60,000 nt of DNA from NCBI GenBank assembly GCA_014529385.2, contig CM043958.1, positions 146,591,734 to 146,651,733 of the forward strand, written 5' to 3'. The notes beneath the pieces were generated by a model that was given only the letters and a program-made list of their open reading frames with translations, was not told the DNA's origin and did no database searches. Shown one piece after another: positions 1-11,848 of the stretch. The DNA comes from Adiantum capillus-veneris. Its lineage: Eukaryota > Streptophyta > Polypodiopsida > Polypodiales > Pteridaceae. A program made the translations under genes and the position numbers. The first letter of the stretch is position 1. Each line of letters starts with the position of its first letter.

Positions 1-539
1 TTAGAATCCTAGATTTATCAACTTGGCTTGTGGCGTATGACCCTTATAACCACGTAAACGATGGATAGATGACTTCCTCTCTTCTGTTGCTCGTATCTCT
101 ACTTTGTGGAAACGGAGTAGGCTATTGTCAACGAAAAGGGAGAATAAGGGAAGGCTACCTATCAAGTCGTCCCAATCTTCTTGGGGTTGGGGACCTCACA
201 ATTTGTACAGATAGGGGGTGTTGAAAAGCTAGGGGGAGATAGGGGGTGTTTTCTTCCATATAATTTTAAAAAGAAAATAAAAGAACATTAATTTTGGCAT
301 GCGAAAGTGAGTGTTGAAAAGCTCTTCAATGGTGATTGCAAGAGATGGAAGCGTTTCCCAATTCTTATTAGCAATCCCATGGATAACAATGTTCTTGTAA
401 CATTTTTTCAATTTTTGTGCATCTATATTCTCCACATTCTTTGCTTGAGGCATCACTTTCACTATTCACTATATAAAGCTAGCTCTCCTAGTGTCTTCAA
501 AAAATATATATTCACTAGCTATATAGTGAAAAGTGCAAG

Positions 540-738
540 GACACTTTAAACACAAGAAAAATAAGCAAAAGACAAACACAAATGTATCGTACATCTAGAC
601 CATCTCTTTATATGGACACAAAAAGTCTTTTGACTTTTCACTTTTGTGGGTCTTTTCATTTCCTAAACTCACCCTTCACTTATGCACTTACTATGTTTTG
701 AAAGGCTTTTATTTTTTCAAGATTGGGGAGAGCTAATA
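540..738 (-). repeat. Dispersed repeat copy A (opposite orientation to 33.7-33.9 kb)
   Basis: Read on the minus strand, this segment matches 33705-33920 over about 200 bp. Shared blocks include CTCCCCAATCT, AAGTGCATAAGTGAAGG, GAGTTTAGGAAATGAAAAGA and TTTTGTGTCCATATAAAGAG. The last block looks like a TATA box, and TTTAAAGT follows about 70-90 bp downstream in both copies. It may be a solo LTR or promoter fragment of an element not otherwise present; I do not recognise the family. Confidence 0.6.
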
Positions 739-1055
739 GATGAATCAGAAACTACATTACCCTTACATACATCAGCTCAAGATTTGGATACATTCTTCAT
801 TTCACTTACATCATGTTTCATTCGATTAATCTTTTCCTCTTTCAATGCATAATCATTCTCAACTTTGCTCAACCGCTCTTTTAAAGCATTCATGTCCACA
901 AGAGAGCGCTTACATTTTGGAACTTTATTCTCAACTTACATCAAGTCTGTCATTTCATTTTAAGCATCATTCTCAAGTGCTCATTCTACTCTGGTTAAAG
1001 TGCCATTTTCCATTGCAAGTACACAATGGTCTCTTTCTATGAGACCAAGTAAGCA

Positions 1056-1056
<1 letters not shown>

Positions 1057-1126
<70 letters not shown>
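1057..1126. repeat. (TG)n(AG)n compound microsatellite
   Basis: About 16 TG units run directly into about 19 AG units. The same compound pattern recurs near 22.32 kb. Reading frames across it (Thr/His or Ser/Leu runs) are artefacts. Confidence 0.95.
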
Positions 1127-1130
<4 letters not shown>

Positions 1131-2384
1131 TATTTTTTCTTTTAGTTTGAGGCCCTAGTTTATAAAGAGAGCATTGGCCATGGCAGCGTAAAGATACAGA
1201 CAACAAAAGGGGAGTTGCTCTTCCAAGGTACTCTACACTCGTTGCCCTATGTGCAAGAGCGAAGGGCAATATTGCAATGCCAACAAAGGGGAGAGCTCTT
1301 TCAGGCACCCAAAGAGACACACTATTTGATGTCAACAAAGAAAGAGCTGCAAGACCCACAAACCATTATCCGGCCAAGAGCCAAGGGCCACGGACCACGG
1401 TCCTTAATGGGTGTTTTCTTCTAGATAGGGGGTGTTTTCAAGAAAAATAACTAAATTAACTCAAAAAATACCAATAAATAAAAAAAACACAATAAACTTC
1501 TTTGTACAGTCATTCGTGATATTTTTGGTCGGGCGGATTGCTTCGTTTTTCTCTTTTTTTGCATTAAAACTGCTAGTTTTACATATATACACACACCTAG
1601 AGGCTTATTTTTGGTGTTTGTCCTCATACCTTTGTAGAATCACATTAGATAAGGGCATATATACTTGGGTTTATAAAAAAAATTTGTTATTAAAAACAAC
1701 AAAATCCAAAAACATAGAAAACAGTGCCCTTTCAGTACTTTCTTAGTCTGTCGGGTTCGCATTGAGAATTTCTCCCTCCCCTCCTAGGCGGAGTCCTCCC
1801 GGACGATGGTGTATTGTCCTAGGGTATGTGTTGTGCATGTGTATCAACATGTGCTAATGCAGGCCATGTAATGTGGCCCTATATGCAGACTCGATCAATG
1901 CATGGGAAAAATTAATGTTGTGCGAGAGGAGTATATAAGCAATTTTCTTATTGGCATTCGATGTTGAGGTTTCCTGTTATGTCAATACCAATAGGAGACT
2001 GGAGAAATAATAATTTTTCTAATTGTGCCACTCATTGTTTGATTGAAAATGGGTGCTAGTGTACTCTTGGTATGTGGTGCCACTTTTGTTGCAGTCTTGT
2101 TTGAATCCAAGATCCACATATGTCATTTTTATTGGCATTTTTTGAGTATCCGAAATTGAGTTGGACTTTTTGAAGTTGGCTCTAATTTATTAGCTACCCA
2201 AATTTGCTCCACATTTTATCTTTGGATAGATGGATTTGGTCTTGGTCCGACCTGAGGGGTTTGTACTGAAGGGAGCTCCTTGTTGTGTCTCTTTGAAATC
2301 CAGATTTGTGCTTGATTACCAGGTGCAGCAATCAACTTCTTTGATACCCATACATAATTGTATCATTGAGTGTGTTTTCGGGCT

Positions 2385-2389
2385 TTACC
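2385..2389. repeat. E1 target-site duplication, left copy
   Basis: TTACC directly precedes the TGTCATAATAA start of the 5' LTR. The identical TTACC follows the 3' LTR at 16018-16022. This proves that 2390-16017 is one insertion event, later enlarged by E2. Confidence 0.93.
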
Positions 2390-3478
2390 TGTCATAATAA
2401 TCAATATCTAATTTTCCTAAATGATTTTCTCATATTAAACTGATCATTTAATGTGGGGAAGTGCCACGGGAGAAAAGGCTAGAATATTGGTTAAGCTAGC
2501 AGACCGGCCACAGTAGGGATCCAAAGGGGGGGCCATCTGCAAAAGAGCCATGTGCAAAAATGGGCTAAAAAGACCCTAAGGTTCAGCCCATTAAGACTTC
2601 CAAAATGCTAAGGTTCCAAAATTCAAAGGTTGTGTCCAAAGGGTTAAAGCTTAGGGGGAATTGGATACTTTGTGTGCTCTCCAAAGTCAATACATATCCC
2701 TACATGGGAGGGGGCGAGCCCTTCTTCTAGGGGATGAGAGAGAAAGCCACACACACACACACAGGCTCCCTTTACACAAAGGGAATGAGGGACACATGTC
2801 AGCTCCCTAGGCCAGATGCCCACAAGGTGTGCCCAGTTTCTATTGGATGACCCTTGAAGTGGACCAATGAGAATTAAGCTAGAGTAAATCTAGTTTAATG
2901 AATTTAAAAACATTTAATAAAAGAAACCAATGAGAATTAAGTCTCCTAGAAGACTATTGGCTAAAGATATGCTAATATGAGTGATTATGTGAGGAGATGT
3001 ACATCTTTCTCGTAAGATACTCCTTCTTCCTCTCAATCTACTCTCATACCCTACTAGCTCTCACCATCTTCGAAGGTGTGTGAGGTCTTGGGTCTAAGAA
3101 CGGGGACAATTAAAGTTGTGTTTGTTAAGTGTTTTGCTTAGTGCATGAAGCTTTCATCTTCATTGCACTAGCTAGTCTTGAAGGAACACAAAGAATTGTA
3201 TTGTACAATGTCTCTCTTGATGGGAGAAACCATAATACAAAGCCTTTTGGAGGGGGGACCGGCTCCATGCAAATCCGGTCCTCAACTATTGTCAATAGCT
3301 CAATTTCTCTCTCTTTTGAAAGTATTGTCGATGCTATCTAACTAGGTGTTATGCTTTTTGTTGCTCTCTCCACCCAAGCACTCTTGTAATTCTCATTAGA
3401 AATCTATTCTAATGAAATGCCCACTATGTTCATGCTAATTTCCGCTACACATAAGTTTTTAGACCATTAAATGTTACA
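2390..3478 (+). repeat. E1 5' LTR (internally deleted)
   Basis: It begins TGTCATAATAATC and ends AATGTTACA, the same termini as the other LTRs of this family. At 1089 bp it is about 0.57 kb shorter than its 3' partner. Most of the loss is one deletion after ACTATTGG near 2961, which removes the part that carries most CCAAT/ATTGG motifs in full-length copies. Its internal CA tract has only about 7 units. Confidence 0.93.
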
Positions 3479-3894
3479 TTGGTATCAGACTCAAGGTTTC
3501 TCTTTTCTTGCTCAAGAAGGGAGGTCCTCAAGCTAGCTACAAATGGTTGGTATTATTAATTACCTGTGAGTAAGTAGAATAGGGATTTTTCAGCTTTGCA
3601 GTGCGCCTGCCTTTGTGCAGTTAACGGGGCATCACCGTCGAGAGCTATGGTGTTAATAGTGGAGTCCTACGGGGCTTGCCTACGGCTTAACCACTATTTA
3701 GCTATTAGAAGCTTGACAGGAGCCGGTGTTGTTTTGGTGTCGAAAGACCCTCTCTTCTATTCCTTGCAATTAATGGTATTTAAGCCGCGGGTACAGTAGC
3801 TTGAGTGCTTTTTCTAAAGGGGTAAAGAGGAGTAGCAACTAGGGCTTGAAGTGCCAAAGTACACCTAAAAAGTTTACACCTAAAGGTTGTTAGA
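3479..3894 (+). other. E1 untranslated leader
   Basis: This lies between the LTR and the gag start and shows no coding signal. About 120 bp of it is also kept in E2 (12376-12490 on the other strand). E2's large deletion starts at the equivalent of base 3604. Confidence 0.75.
3480..3500 (+). promoter_or_regulatory. E1 primer binding site (tRNA-iMet type)
   Basis: TGGTATCAGACTCAAGGTTTC begins two bases after the LTR. It resembles the complement of the plant initiator tRNA-Met 3' end. The sister element E2 has the better match TGGTATCAGAGC, so E1's site appears to have lost a base. Confidence 0.8.
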
Positions 3895-4885
3895 ATGGAT
3901 GACAATAGTAAAGAGAGTGAAATTAATGTTGATAACTTTGATTTTTCTCATGAGCAAGCTACTAATGATGCTTCAACGCTTGTTAACTATCTTGTTACTA
4001 GGCTTCAACAAGTCATGGGCAATCCATCTCTCCAAAGTGAAGTGCAACGAAAGCTCCGTGCTCACGGGATTCTCCAAGCTCATCACCATGATGAGAGAAC
4101 ACCTAGGAAGCCTCCTTGTGAGACTACCAAAAGAGGTCTCTCTCCGATTCGGGAAGAAGAAGAGAATCCATATGAAGGGCTCAAGAATTTACCTCTTGAT
4201 GATGCATCTCCTTCCCAAAGGAGAACTCAAGAGCCTCCACCGAAGGAACGAGAAAGAAACGAGTCTCCTGCCACCTCGACGGAGATGGATCCATGAAGAC
4301 GGCGGGCTAAACGCTCTCCATCACCACCAAAGTGGAGAAGACCATCACAATCTTCTCCACGCCATAATTCAAAGAGGGATGATAAAAAGCAAGAGAAGAA
4401 AAAGGCGAGAAAGAGGACACCCTCTTCTCCATTTTCTTCATCCTCTTCCTCTTATGAAAGCTATGGTGAAGACGACGAAGATCAAGACAAGAAAAAGGCG
4501 AGAAAGAGGTCACCATCTTCTCCACCTTCTTCAAATTCTTCACCTTCTGAAGAAAGTGATGGTGCAACCTTTGAACCATCAAAAAGAAGAGGCCATAGGA
4601 AATCCTATGCTGCATGGAAGAGGTCGTCCAAGCTGAAGAAATTCAAAGAGGGAGGGAAGAGCATCTCTTTCCTTACCTATGATGGTACCTTTGGTGCTAC
4701 GGACAAAGTTTTGGCCTTTATCCAACAATTCGATGCGGCGTTTGGAGATGAGGGCTTCACGGAGTCCTCTAAGCTACGCCATGTAGCTATGCACTTTCAA
4801 AAGTCCACCAGGCAATGGTGGTCTAGCCTACGAGCCAACGGCTCCACGAACATGGAAAGCTTTAAGAGCTTCCATTATGAAGCAG
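3895..4885 (+). pseudogene. E1 gag, N-terminal and capsid part (broken)
   Basis: The ATG at 3895 opens an acidic N-terminal segment. It is followed by a basic Ser/Arg/Lys-rich linker with repeated KKKARKR-type clusters, then a capsid-like segment typical of plant Ty3 gag (a W-W pair in RQWWSSLR, then AVFGH). A TGA at 4294-4296 interrupts the frame in the linker; a CGA-to-TGA change would explain it. Near 4885 the frame slips by one base within GCAGTTTTTGG, so the rest of the capsid continues in the next frame. Gag would form the particle in the cytoplasm; this copy cannot make a full-length product. Confidence 0.8.
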
Positions 4886-7816
4886 TTTTTGGCCACCGAT
4901 GCCAAAGACAAAGTACTCACCGAATGGCGAAGCTTAAAGCTCTCTCCCAATGAATCCATCCACAAATATGTAGACAAGTTTTGGGACTTACAACTCAAAG
5001 CCACTGTCTTCAAAAAGTTGGATTTTGGAGAGGAAAAGAAACAATTTTGTGCGGGCTTAACCGAAGAAATGGCGGAGTATGTCAACTCCCAAAGGCCGCG
5101 TACCATATCGACGGTAATACACCATACTATGGTGGCCTGTCAAATCAATTTCCAAAAGGGGGCTAAAAGAAATAATAAGCCCCCGAAAAACAAGGGTTCC
5201 AATGAGCCTAAGGGGAAGGACAATGTCCAAAAGTCTCCTAAGGGCAACTCCAACAAAGCTAAAGAGAAGGGAGTTTACAAAGGTAAGAATAAACTCTCTC
5301 CTGAAGAGCTTGAGCGTTATCGTAAGGATAACCGGTGTTTCAAGTGCGGCGAACAAGGGCATGCGTACCGCGCTTGTCCCCAAAAGAACAACCTCCAAGA
5401 TCCTCCTAGAGCTTCCTTGGTTGAAATGCAAGAGGAGGAGACTCACCAAACTCACCACAAAGGATCTCCTCTATGCCATGCTTGGGGAAAGGTAAGAGAA
5501 CATTATGCTTTTATTCTCTTTGACCCTGGTTCTACTCACAATTTTATATCTATGGAGTTAGCCACCAAGCTAGGCATACAATCCTACGAGATGGGAGATG
5601 TCCTACCCGCAGACAGTGCCTTCAAGGGGCAAGAAGCTTCAGTCACTCCCTTAATTGGGAAATTGAGGCTTCATGTCCAAGGCTATGTGGACAAAGAGGA
5701 CTTCTTTATCTCTCCTCTCAAGCATGAGGATGTAATCCTAGGGGCACCATGGTTTGACCGCCTGGCTGCCGATGTTAAATTTCTTGAAAGGAGAATCCCC
5801 TTTAAGTTTAGGGAAAAAGACATGTATATAGATGCTAAGGAAATGGGTAACACTATCCCCATTGTACATACACCAGCTTTCAACAAGTCAATAAAGAGCT
5901 CTATTTCCGTATACATGATTTTTGTTAAAGACTCTCAAAATGAACCTAATGCTTTAGCAAAAGAAAATAAAAGCAACCAAAAGGAATTAGAGTTATCCAA
6001 TTTTCTCAAGGGGTTTCAAGATGTTTTTATTGACGACATCCCTTGTGAGCTACCTCCTAAACGAGGTAATGATGACCATGCAATCGAACTTCTTCCAGGA
6101 AGTTCACCGCCTAACAAACCTCCTTATAGAGTTTCTCAAGCTCAACAAGAGGAGATTATGCGGCAAGTGCATGAGTTAGTTGAGAAGGGTATGGTTAGGC
6201 CAAGCTCATGTCCATTTTGCTCACCTGTGCTATTAGTGCAAAAGAAAGACGGCACATATCGTATGTGTGTCGACTATAGAGCACTAAATAGGATCACTAT
6301 CAAGAATAGGTTTCCCGTTCCATGGGTAGAAGACCTATTTGATAAGCTACAAGGATCGACCTACTTCAGTAGGATTGACCTAGAAAGTGGCTATCATCAA
6401 ATAAGGATAGTTGATCAAGACAATGTAAAGACCGCATTTCGCACCACATTTGGTCTTTACAAATACCTTGTCATGCCTTTTGGCTTGACCAATGCACCAG
6501 CCACATTCAACCGCTTGATGGAGAAGCTGTTCAGGCCTCATCGAACCTTCACTGGAGTGTTCTTTGATGATATTATCATCTACTCTAATTCATTGGAGGA
6601 ACACAAGCAAAATCTCCAGGTAATATTTCAAGTTTTAAGAGAGAATAAACTTTATGTTAATCGAAAGAAAAGTGAATTTTTCTTGCAAGAGATTCAATAT
6701 TCAAGTCATATTATCTCTCAAGATGGCATCCAAATGGATCCATCTAAGTTAGAGGTAATAAAAGGATGGCCTAAACCAAGGAATCTTCATGAACTAAGAA
6801 GCTTTATAGGTATGTGTGCATACTATATACGCTTCATAGAAAAGTTCTCACAAATTGCGGGACCATTACATGACCTAACAAAGAAAAGCGTTAGGTATAC
6901 ATGGTCTGCTAAGGAGAACAATGCTTTCGAAAAGCTTAAAGAAAAGCTTATCTCTCAACCTGTGCTTACACTACCGGATGTCTCAAAACCATTTGAGGTC
7001 CAATGTGATGCTTGTGGTGATTTCCTTGGAGCTGTTTTACTCCAAGAAGGGCATGCCATAGGCTATGAGAGTCGAAGGCTCGACCCTGCTGAGCAAGCTC
7101 TAGGCATATATGAAAGGGAACTCCTTGCAGTTCTACATGCCTTAGACTCATGGAAGCACTATTTATTGGGGACTCCTTTCATTCTGCGAACGGATCACCA
7201 AAGTCTTAAGTACTTCATGACGCAGACCAAGCTCTCCGACAAACAAAAGAGGTGGGCAAATTTCCTTTCGCAATTTCATTTTCACATTGCTCACATTGCT
7301 GGCAAGCATAATCAAGTAGCTGATGCACTCTCAAGATGGCCGAGAGTGAATGCGGTTTCCATAGCAACTCACAATGATCTATCTTCAATGATAGATGAGT
7401 ATGCTATTGATCCCAATTTTAGAGATGTGATTTCAGCCCTTGCTTTAGGGAAGAAAGAAGAACCATTTACCTTACAATATGGTTATATTCTCTATGGCAA
7501 TAGACTATGTGTTACTAACTCACTACGTGAGAAGGTAATGTATGAATCTCATGCTCCACCTTATGCGGGGCATAAAGGGATTCAGTCTACCTTAAAGGGA
7601 ATTGAAACATATTTCTATTGGCCTACCATGAAAGTGAACATACAAGAGTATGTTTCTAAATGTGTGGTATGCCAAAAGACAAAATTTGATAGAGGGAACA
7701 ACTTGGATTGCTTCAACCCTTGCCAATCCCTAATTCACCATGGGAGAGCATATCCATGGATTTTATCTTTGGATTGCCTAAGTCTATCCATGGGAATACG
7801 GGAATATGGACGATAG
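4877..7816 (+). pseudogene. E1 gag C-terminus, protease, reverse transcriptase, RNase H and IN N-terminus
   Basis: One open frame of about 979 codons; its first ATG lies inside gag and is not a real start. In order: capsid end; a zinc knuckle CFKCGEQGHAYRAC near residue 153 (CX2CX4HX4C); retropepsin motif FDPGST near 215; RT with VLLVQKKDGTYRMCVDYRALN, MPFGLTNAPATF and the active-site FFDDIIIYS near 565; RNase H with CDACGDFLGAVL, YERELLAV and RTDHQSL (roughly 715-775); and the HHCC zinc domain of integrase (HAPPYAGH, CVVCQKTK) near 895-935. The protease has Pro where DSG/DTG enzymes have Ser or Thr. At about 7693 the frame shifts, so the last ~40 codons are nonsense. Confidence 0.9.
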
Positions 7817-8112
7817 TAGACAGGTTCAGTAAACAAGCTCATTTTATACCTGTCAAAAAGACTATCAAAGACCATCAAATGGCAACCCTCTTCATTTCAC
7901 AAATTTTCAAGTACCATGGCTTGCCAATGTCCATAGTGTCGGATAGAGATCCTAGAATGACCAGTAATTTTTGGAAGGGTCTCTTTGAGAATTTAGGAAC
8001 AAGGCTAAACTTCTCTTCGGCCTATCATCCACAAACGGATGGCCAAAGTGAAATAGCTAACCTAACAATTCTCTATCTCTATCTCACAACAAAGGCAAAA
8101 GGATGCTGCTGA
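7694..8112 (+). pseudogene. E1 integrase catalytic core (frameshifted, then deleted)
   Basis: After a frameshift near 7693 the core continues in another frame. The first two catalytic acids are visible in SMDFIFGLPKS and VSDRDPRM, and the Glu in DGQSEIANL. At about 8070 the sequence jumps from CAATTCTC to TATCTCTATC. Compared with E2, about 0.24 kb coding the end of the core is missing. A stop at 8110 closes the frame. Confidence 0.85.
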
Positions 8113-8601
8113 CAAGCACAAAAGAGCCCAAGACTTTAAAGAAAATGATTGGGTCTTGTTAAAGTTTCTCAAGGCTCGATTAAGGCACACGACGGGCAAG
8201 AATCCTACGGGCACCAAAAGTACTATGCTAAACTAGCAAAAAGGTACTATGGTCCCTTCCAGATTCTTAGGCCAATCAATGAGATGGCCTATCAACTCAA
8301 GTTGCCCAATCATTGGCTCATACACAATGCTTTCCATGTGAGCCTATTAAAGCCTTACAAAGGAGAGCCACCTCAAGAACCAACTATTGAAGACCCACCA
8401 GAGATCGAGGACCAAGAGGAGGTGCTGTAGCCCGAGTCCATTCTCCGACATGAAGATAAGGTATTAAGAGGCGGTAAGACTATCCGACGATATCGTATTA
8501 ATTTTAAGAATTATCCTTTTGAAGATGCTAGATGGATGCAAGGAATACAATTAAAGGATAACCTAAACCTTGTCAATGCTTACAATGCTTCCCACGCGTA
8601 A
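8113..8601 (+). pseudogene. E1 integrase C-terminus and chromodomain
   Basis: This segment carries the GPY/F-type motif ([21 protein letters not shown]), then [14 protein letters not shown]. It continues into a chromodomain-like stretch ([15 protein letters not shown], then [12 protein letters not shown]). A TAG at 8428-8430 splits the two parts; E2 has CAG there, so this is a C-to-T loss. In chromoviruses this domain is thought to steer integration to marked chromatin. The frame ends at TAA 8599-8601. Confidence 0.82.
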
Positions 8602-8682
8602 GCAAATGTACAAAATGTTAAAAATTAACAAAGTTTTTGTCTTATAAGACTTTCTTTTTCTTTATTGTGCACAAAAATGAAG

Positions 8683-8687
8683 TAGTA
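8683..8687. repeat. E2 target-site duplication, left copy
   Basis: TAGTA precedes the inverted LTR; the identical TAGTA is at 14081-14085. E1's 3' UTR continues without loss across the joint (AATGAAGTAGTA, then TGCATGCTT). Confidence 0.93.
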
Positions 8688-10281
8688 TGTAACATTTAAT
8701 GGCCTAATAACTTATGTGTAGCGGAATCTAGCATGAACATAGTGGGCATTTCATTAGAGTAGATTCCTAATGAGAATTACAAGAGTGCTTGGGTGGGGAG
8801 AGCAACAAAAAGCATAACACCTAGTTAGATAGCATCGACAATACTTTCAAAAGAGAGAGCAATTAAGCTATTGACAACAGTTGAGGACCGGATTTTCATG
8901 GAGCCGGTCCCCCCTCCAAAAGGCTTTGTATTATGGTTTCTCCCATCAAGAGAGACATTGTACAATACAATTCTTTGTGTTCCTTCAAGACTAGCTAGTG
9001 CAATGAAGATGGAAACTTCATGCACTAAGCAAAACACTTAACAAACACAACTTGAATTATCCCCGTTCTCAGACCCAAGACCTCACACACCTTCGAAGAT
9101 GGTGAGAGCTAGCAGGGTATGAGAGTAGATTGAGAGGAAGAAGGAGTATCTTACGAGAAAGATGTACATCTCCTCACATAATCACTCATATGTAGCATAG
9201 CTTAGCTTAGTAATTAGCTTGGTAGAGGAGATGAGCATGCATTGAAGCTTGGCTCTTGGTTGGATTTGCATCCACATGCCAAGAGAGTGTTGATGTAGGC
9301 TTCTATCTCACAAGCTTGGAGTGATGAGTTCTCCATTAAAGCTTGGAAAGAGATAGTCTTCTCTTTCTTCACACATGAGCTTGTGTGAGTGTGTGTGTGA
9401 TAATGCCTTGCAAAAATCAGCCCCCTCTCTCTCTTGGGCGAGCCCTCTTGCTAAATGCTCTTCCTGAAGCCTCATTGGCCCTCCCCAAGTCAGCCAATTA
9501 CAATTAAGCAGCATAAGTGATAGCCTTCTGCCATGTGTCCCCCTTTCCCCTTTTGTGAGAGCTTTAGGTAATTAAATAATTAAACTAAACTCTCATTGGA
9601 CCCCTTTGCCTCCTGGCCAATAAGAATCAGGCAAGCCATGGGGCTCCTGAATGCTCATTGGACCCCTTGGGAGACTGCCCAATAGTCTTCTAGGAGACTT
9701 AATTCTCATTGATTTCTTTTATTAAATGTTTTTAAATTAATTAAACTAGATTTACTCTAGCTTAATTTTCATTGGTCCACTTCAAGGGTCATCCAATAGA
9801 AATTGGGCACACCTTGTGGGCATCAGGCCTAGGGAGCTGACATGTGTCCCTCATTCCCTTTGTGTAAAGGGAGCCTGTGTGTGTGTGTGTGTGTGTGTGT
9901 GTGGCTTTCTCTCTCATCCCCTACCTTTAGGGCTCGCCCCCTCCCATGTAGGGATTTGCAAAGACTTTTAGGGCACACACAAAGCATCCAATTTTCCCTA
10001 GGGTTGACCTTTGGACACAACCTTTGAATTTTGGAACCTAAGCATTTTGGAAGTCTTAATGGGTTGAACCTTAGGGTCTTTTTAGCCCATTGTTGAACAT
10101 GGCTCTTTTGCAGATGGCCCCCCCTTTGGATCCCTATTTTCCCTCCTTTGGATCCCTACAGTGGCCGGTTTGCTAGCTTAACCAATATTCTAGCTTTTTC
10201 TCCCCTGGCCTTCCCCACATTAAATGATCAGTTTAATATGAGAAAATCATTTAGGAAAATTAGATATTGATTATTATGACA
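8688..10281 (-). repeat. E2 3' LTR
   Basis: On the plus strand it runs TGTAACATTT...TTATTATGACA, the reverse complement of the family LTR. It holds a (GT)n tract at about 9876-9902 and the cluster of CCAAT/ATTGG motifs described in the findings. Confidence 0.93.
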
Positions 10282-10703
10282 TTACCTCTCTCTTGAAATC
10301 ATAGTCGTCCTCGACTATGGTGTAGAGAAGATAAAGCATGTTCATGAGTCCTTTTCGTAGCGGGTAGAGGATCCCTATGTTACCCTACGACATCATTCCA
10401 CAATGGATGACTAGTCCATTTGGCGCCTGAGAGCCTGAGGCTGCCGCAAGCATGTCTGCACATTAGTCCTATCAATCTTCCATAGTAGAGTGACAAGCTC
10501 TACTTGGTGTTTGGGAGACGTCGTCTCCACAAACTTGATCTAAGCATGCATACTACTTCATTTTTGTGCACAAATAAAGAAAAAGAAAGTCTTATAAGAC
10601 AAAAAATTTGTTCATTTTTAACATTTTGTACATTTGCTTACTCTTGGGAAGCATTGTAAGCATTGACAAGGTTTAGGTTATCCTTTAATTGTATGCCTTA
10701 CAT
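10282..10703 (-). other. E2 3' untranslated region with polypurine tract
   Basis: Read on the minus strand, the tract TTTCAAGAGAGAGGTAA ends directly at the 3' LTR (plus 10282-10298). Next to it lies the palindrome CATAGTCGTCCTCGACTATG (10300-10319). The same arrangement occurs in E1 at 14317-14354. Confidence 0.8.
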
Positions 10704-11146
10704 CTATCTAGCATCTTCAAAAGGATAATTCTTAAACTTAATAAGATATCGTCGGATAGTCTTACTGCCTCTTAGTACCTTGTCTTCATGTCGGAGAATG
10801 GACTCGGGCTGCAGCACCTCTTCTTGGTCCTCGATCTCTGGTGGGTCTTCAATAGTTGGTTCTTGAAGTGGCTCTCCTTTGTAAGGCTTTAATAGGCTCA
10901 CATGAAAAGCATTGTGTATGAGCCAATGATTGGGCAACTTGAGTTGATAGGCCATCTCATTGATTGGCCTAAGAATCTGGAAGGGACCATATTACCTTTT
11001 GCTAGTACAGCATAGTACTTTTGGTGGCCCGTAGGATTCTTGCCCGTCGTGTGCCTTAATCAAGCCTTGGGAAAATTTAACAAGACCCAATCGTTTTCTT
11101 TAAAGGCTTGGGCTCTTTTGTGCTTGTCAGCAGCAGCCTTTTGTCT
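10704..11146 (-). pseudogene. E2 integrase C-terminus and chromodomain
   Basis: It contains [14 protein letters not shown] and [12 protein letters not shown], followed by the chromodomain-like [17 protein letters not shown] and [10 protein letters not shown]. The next codon is TAG where E1 has TGG (Trp), a G-to-A change. At the upstream end a TAA (around 11147) stands where E1 has CAA. Frame changes between about 10960 and 11140 also break the linker, so this part could not be made as one piece. Confidence 0.82.
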
Positions 11147-11848
11147 TTACTGTGAGATAGAGATAGCATCTTTAATCTTTTGAAAAGATTCTTGTAGGTC
11201 TCGGCTATACTCATCTGCAGCGAAGATCTTCCCATGTACCTTAAGTAGCAAGGGACTTTTTGATCTTCCCTCAATTACCTTGAAAGGTGCTTTTCCTGTG
11301 GAAGTATGTACAGTGTTATTGTAAGCATACTCCACTAAGGGTAAGTACTTCTCCCATTGGGATCTTTGATCTACTTCCGTTACATAGGCTTTTAGTAGAT
11401 CGAGAATTGTTAGGTTAGCTATTTCACTTTGGCCATCCGTTTGTGGATGATAGGCCGAAGAGAAATTTAGCCTTGTCCCTAAATTCTCAAAGAGACCCTT
11501 CCAGAAATTATTGGTCATTCTAGGATCTCTATCCGACACTATGGACATTGGCAAGCCATGGTATTTGAAAATTTGTGAAATGAAGAGGGTTTCCATTTGA
11601 TGGGCTTTGATAGTCTTTTTGACAGGTATAAAATGAGCTTGTTTACTGAACCTGTCTACTATCGTCCATATTCCCGTATTCCCATGGATAGACTTAGGCA
11701 ATCCAAAGATAAAATCCATGGATATGATCTCCCATGGTGAATTAGGGATTGGCAAGGGTTGAAGAAATCCAGGTTGCTTCCCTCTATCAAATTTTGTCTT
11801 TTGACATACCACACATTTGGAAACATACTCTTCTATGTTCACTTTCAT
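11147..11848 (-). pseudogene. E2 integrase, zinc finger end and catalytic core
   Basis: About 233 open codons. CVVCQKTK ends the HHCC domain. The core shows all three expected acids, in SMDFIFGLPKS, VSDRDPRM and DGQSEIANL, followed by LPLVEYAYNNTVHTSTG, which is usual for plant Ty3 integrases. This is the best-preserved catalytic domain of the family in the window and includes the ~0.24 kb lost from E1. It stops early at a CAA-to-TAA change. Confidence 0.88.

Larger units (their letters stand above)
1..2389. other. Left flank without a recognisable gene
   Basis: I find no long reading frame and no recognisable domain here. The stretch holds a compound microsatellite, one copy of a dispersed repeat also found near 33.8 kb, and short direct repeats of AGATAGGGGGTGTT at about 209, 237 and 1423. 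A TATATAAG-like motif lies near 1932. The sequence ends at the TTACC target duplication of E1, so it is the old insertion site rather than part of E1. Confidence 0.6.
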
